NCBI GenBank assembly: GCA_021796115.1 | Contig: JAJYOP010000014.1 | Span: forward strand, 1 to 42,645 | Length of the DNA: 42,645 bases | Source of the DNA: a bacterium | GTDB taxonomy: Bacteria; Omnitrophota; Gorgyraeia; Duberdicusellales; 4484-171 | Reading direction: 5' to 3' | Notes under the pieces: model-generated | Told to the model about the DNA's origin: nothing | What the model saw: only the letters and a program-made list of their open reading frames with translations | The model's database searches: none | Shown: piece after piece, positions 41,055 to 42,645 of the stretch | Layout: each line of letters starts with the position of its first letter | Numbering within the stretch: the first letter of the stretch is position 1 | Program-made: the position numbers and the translations under genes

Positions 41055-41474
41055 ATGTTTAAACTGCGTAAAAAAGCAATGACTCTTATGGAATTGACAG
41101 TGGTGGTCGTGCTTATTGGTATTCTTGCAGGCATCGGTATTGCTAGCTTCCGAAAGACGATAGCAAACGCAAGAATAAGAGAAGCGCAAAGCCTTTTGCT
41201 GTTGATTAAGCACGCAGAAGAGGTTTATCGCGCCGAAAGCAACACTTTTGTTACCTGTGCTAATAACGGAAATTGTAATGACATATTACGTTTGAATTTA
41301 CCTACGCCAGCTAGTCCGACATGGGTTTACACTGTTCCCAATGCAGGTGTAAATACAGCCTGTGCTTTGGCCACGCCACAAATTGCAGATATACCCAATA
41401 GTTATCGAATAAGATTGGATACGGATAATCCTGCGAATGATGAGAGCGAGGCGGTCATAGGCGGATGCCCTTAA
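41055..41474 (+). CDS. Pseudopilin, GspG/GspH-like
   Basis: A 139-residue prepilin with leader MFKLRKKA and MTLMELTVVVVLIGILAGIGIASFRKTIANARIREAQ. Methionine at the first mature position replaces the usual Phe. Four cysteines occur in the globular domain (CANNGNC, then ACA and GGCP). The place between G-like and I-like genes is that of GspH in type II operons, though the sequence is more like a second G-type pilin. Confidence 0.78.
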   Translation: MFKLRKKAMTLMELTVVVVLIGILAGIGIASFRKTIANARIREAQSLLLLIKHAEEVYRAESNTFVTCANNGNCNDILRLNLPTPASPTWVYTVPNAGVNTACALATPQIADIPNSYRIRLDTDNPANDESEAVIGGCP

Positions 41475-41484
41475 TTTAACCAGC

Positions 41485-41895
41485 ATGGCAAAATTTGCAA
41501 AAAAAACAACCCCGTTATCAAAATATAAAACTTTGATAGCGGGGTTTACTTTAATGGAAGTTGTCGTGGGCCTGATTATCCTTGCCCTTATCTTTGGCGG
41601 TATCATCGCAACTTTTGTCGGCGTTAAACGCTATATTTCCCGTGCGACAAGGCGCGTGGTTTCAACAAACCTTGATAGGCAAGTTTTAAATTCTTTGTAT
41701 CAAGACGTAAGGGCAGATACCTGGGATACGGGTGGATTATCGACAGGCGTTCACAATGTCGCTAACGCAACGATTGATAATTTTGGTTATGGCACTGTAA
41801 TCCCCAACACTTACACCGTACAAAATGTGACCATAGGCGCTATCAATAAAGAATATCGTCAGGTTACCGTAAACATAACCTATCCTACAAATTAA
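41485..41895 (+). CDS. Pseudopilin, GspI/PilV-like
   Basis: A 136-residue prepilin with an unusually long leader (MAKFAKKTTPLSKYKTLIAG), then FTLMEVVVGLIILALIFGGIIATFVGVKRYI. The leader-coding DNA contains a 15-bp hairpin. An alternative start at TTG 41533 would give a short MIAG leader. No ribosome site is seen at either. The class (I/V) follows from gene order and the long helix. Confidence 0.75.
   Translation: MAKFAKKTTPLSKYKTLIAGFTLMEVVVGLIILALIFGGIIATFVGVKRYISRATRRVVSTNLDRQVLNSLYQDVRADTWDTGGLSTGVHNVANATIDNFGYGTVIPNTYTVQNVTIGAINKEYRQVTVNITYPTN
41508..41546 (+). terminator. Terminator-like hairpin inside the prepilin leader sequence
   Basis: aaccccgttatcaaa (41508-41522) and tttgatagcggggtt (41532-41546) form a 15-bp stem with a single G-U pair and a 9-base loop. 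Seven or more A's precede it and a ttt follows. It lies entirely in codons 8-21 of the GspI-like gene. It may act as a (bidirectional) attenuator between the G/H-like and I/J-like genes. Confidence 0.6.
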
Positions 41896-41932
41896 ATAGC
41901 AAGGAAAAGAATATTATTTTTACAGAAGTCGC

Positions 41933-42460
41933 ATGAAAAATAAAGCGCTTACCCTCATGGAATTAATTCTTGCCATTTCACTGATAGGGGTGATAATAGC
42001 CGGCGTTGCCTCTTTCGATCTAGCCAGCAGGCAAATGTTTAGATCCTCCGAAACAAAGACCCAAGTAACAAATGAAGCAACTTTGATTATCGATCGCATC
42101 GCAAAAGATGCGCTTAATGCCATAGGAAACGCGAATACTCCGGCGGTTACCATAGGCGCCGGTGGTACCAGTATGACAATGTTATTAGATTCAAACCATG
42201 ACGGTGTATACACTCCAGGCACAGACCAGACAGTTACCTATGCTTTTATCGGTAATCAGATAACTCGAACACCAAGTGTTGGCTTACCAGAAGTTTTAAC
42301 CAATCGGGCTACAAATTTTGTTGTATCTGCGCCAGTGGGCAACTCTGTGCCAGTTCATATTGAATTAATGTTTAACCCTGCGCAAGCTGAAGACCCCTTT
42401 ACTAATCCTAGAGTAACAGTAGAAACTACCATTGAAGTTCCTGCCTGGTCGCTTAATTAA
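41933..42460 (+). CDS. Pseudopilin, GspJ/PilW-like
   Basis: A 175-residue prepilin with leader MKNKA, then LTLMELILAISLIGVIIAGVASFDLASRQMF. Leucine occupies the first mature position, as in the pseudopilin at 27426. LIIDRIAKDALNAIG after the helix fits GspJ/PilW. The segment DSNHDGVYTPGTDQ resembles the Ca-binding loops (DxNxDG) seen in some pseudopilins. No ribosome site is evident. Confidence 0.78.
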   Translation: MKNKALTLMELILAISLIGVIIAGVASFDLASRQMFRSSETKTQVTNEATLIIDRIAKDALNAIGNANTPAVTIGAGGTSMTMLLDSNHDGVYTPGTDQTVTYAFIGNQITRTPSVGLPEVLTNRATNFVVSAPVGNSVPVHIELMFNPAQAEDPFTNPRVTVETTIEVPAWSLN

Positions 42461-42552
42461 AAAAGAAACCAGAATACAGAGAACAGAAAAGAAATGATTC
42501 TGAATTTTATCTATGTCATCCATGGTTTCTATCTATGCAATCGGCGGTTACA

Positions 42553-42645
42553 ATGATTATAAAAACTAAAAAAGACGAATTTAAAAGTTACCTCGAAGAT
42601 ACCTCTAATCTTTGTGGAAACGCCTCGGCATTGAGCCATAGCCAA
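42553..42645 (+). CDS. N-terminus of a further gene (partial)
   Basis: An ATG opens a frame that stays open to the window end (31 codons): MIIKTKKDEFKSYLEDTSNL then CGNASALSHSQ. The pattern is faintly like the start of FAD-binding oxidoreductases (a D-(T/A)-S-x-x-x-G segment), but this is too short to assign. It is 92 bases after the last pseudopilin gene; no GspK-like start is seen. Confidence 0.45.
   Translation, partial: MIIKTKKDEFKSYLEDTSNLCGNASALSHSQ

Noticed and set aside
42515-42562. 15-codon ORF MVSIYAIGGYNDYKN before the last partial gene
   Set aside because: Very short, no ribosome site and it overlaps a longer open frame; chance is the best explanation.

Overview
The window is an AT-rich bacterial chromosome segment of mostly housekeeping genes, nearly all on the plus strand. 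Gene content and style suggest a Gram-negative, diderm bacterium of an uncultivated lineage; my best guess is Omnitrophota (former OP3) or a PVC-superphylum relative. That guess is an inference from the secretin, the mix of genes, the near absence of Shine-Dalgarno sites before many genes and the dense word-like intergenic repeats. No rRNA, tRNA, CRISPR array or complete insertion sequence was seen.

Layout. 1-1005: a possible insertion-sequence end, then a strong promoter and rplM-rpsI. 1.2-8.5 kb: riboflavin genes (ribBA, ribH, ribD) mixed with nusB, a PHP phosphoesterase, a nitroreductase, mazG, a PilZ-like protein and a DUF362/ferredoxin protein. 8.7-14.6 kb: an AddAB-type helicase-nuclease pair with overlapping genes; addB carries an in-frame palindromic repeat. 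14.8-21.8 kb: DEAD-box RNA helicase, a short pyruvate kinase, a TtcA-like tRNA thiolase, separate coaB and coaC, rmuC, DUF167 and pgeF. 21.9-27.3 kb: a glycine-cleavage operon (gcvT, gcvH, gcvPA, gcvPB) ending in a LipM-type octanoyltransferase gene. 27.4-31.9 kb: a first pseudopilin cluster holding a 36-cysteine secreted protein and a second secreted protein. 31.9-32.8 kb: lipA. 33.3-42.5 kb: a small excisionase-like HTH gene, then a secretion/pilus operon in the order PilM-PilN fusion (GspL-like), PilO, PilP, secretin, GspE, GspF and four pseudopilins in type II secretion order (G, G/H-like, I, J). The window ends inside a further gene.

How the genes work together. GcvTHP1P2 with LipM and LipA could build and lipoylate the glycine-cleavage system; the L protein is not here. 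RibBA, RibD and RibH cover all riboflavin steps except the phosphatase and riboflavin synthase. The PilMNOPQ/GspEF/pseudopilin set is nearly a full type II secretion or type IV pilus machine, lacking a prepilin peptidase and a retraction ATPase within this window. The Cys-rich protein and its partner are placed so that they may be its cargo or tip components.

The most unusual points are the Cys-rich protein set, a pseudopilin gene with no normal start codon downstream of a G8 tract, a terminator-like hairpin inside a prepilin leader sequence, the palindromic repeat coding for PARRQAG inside AddB, and at least six flavours of intergenic hairpin repeat built from short words.
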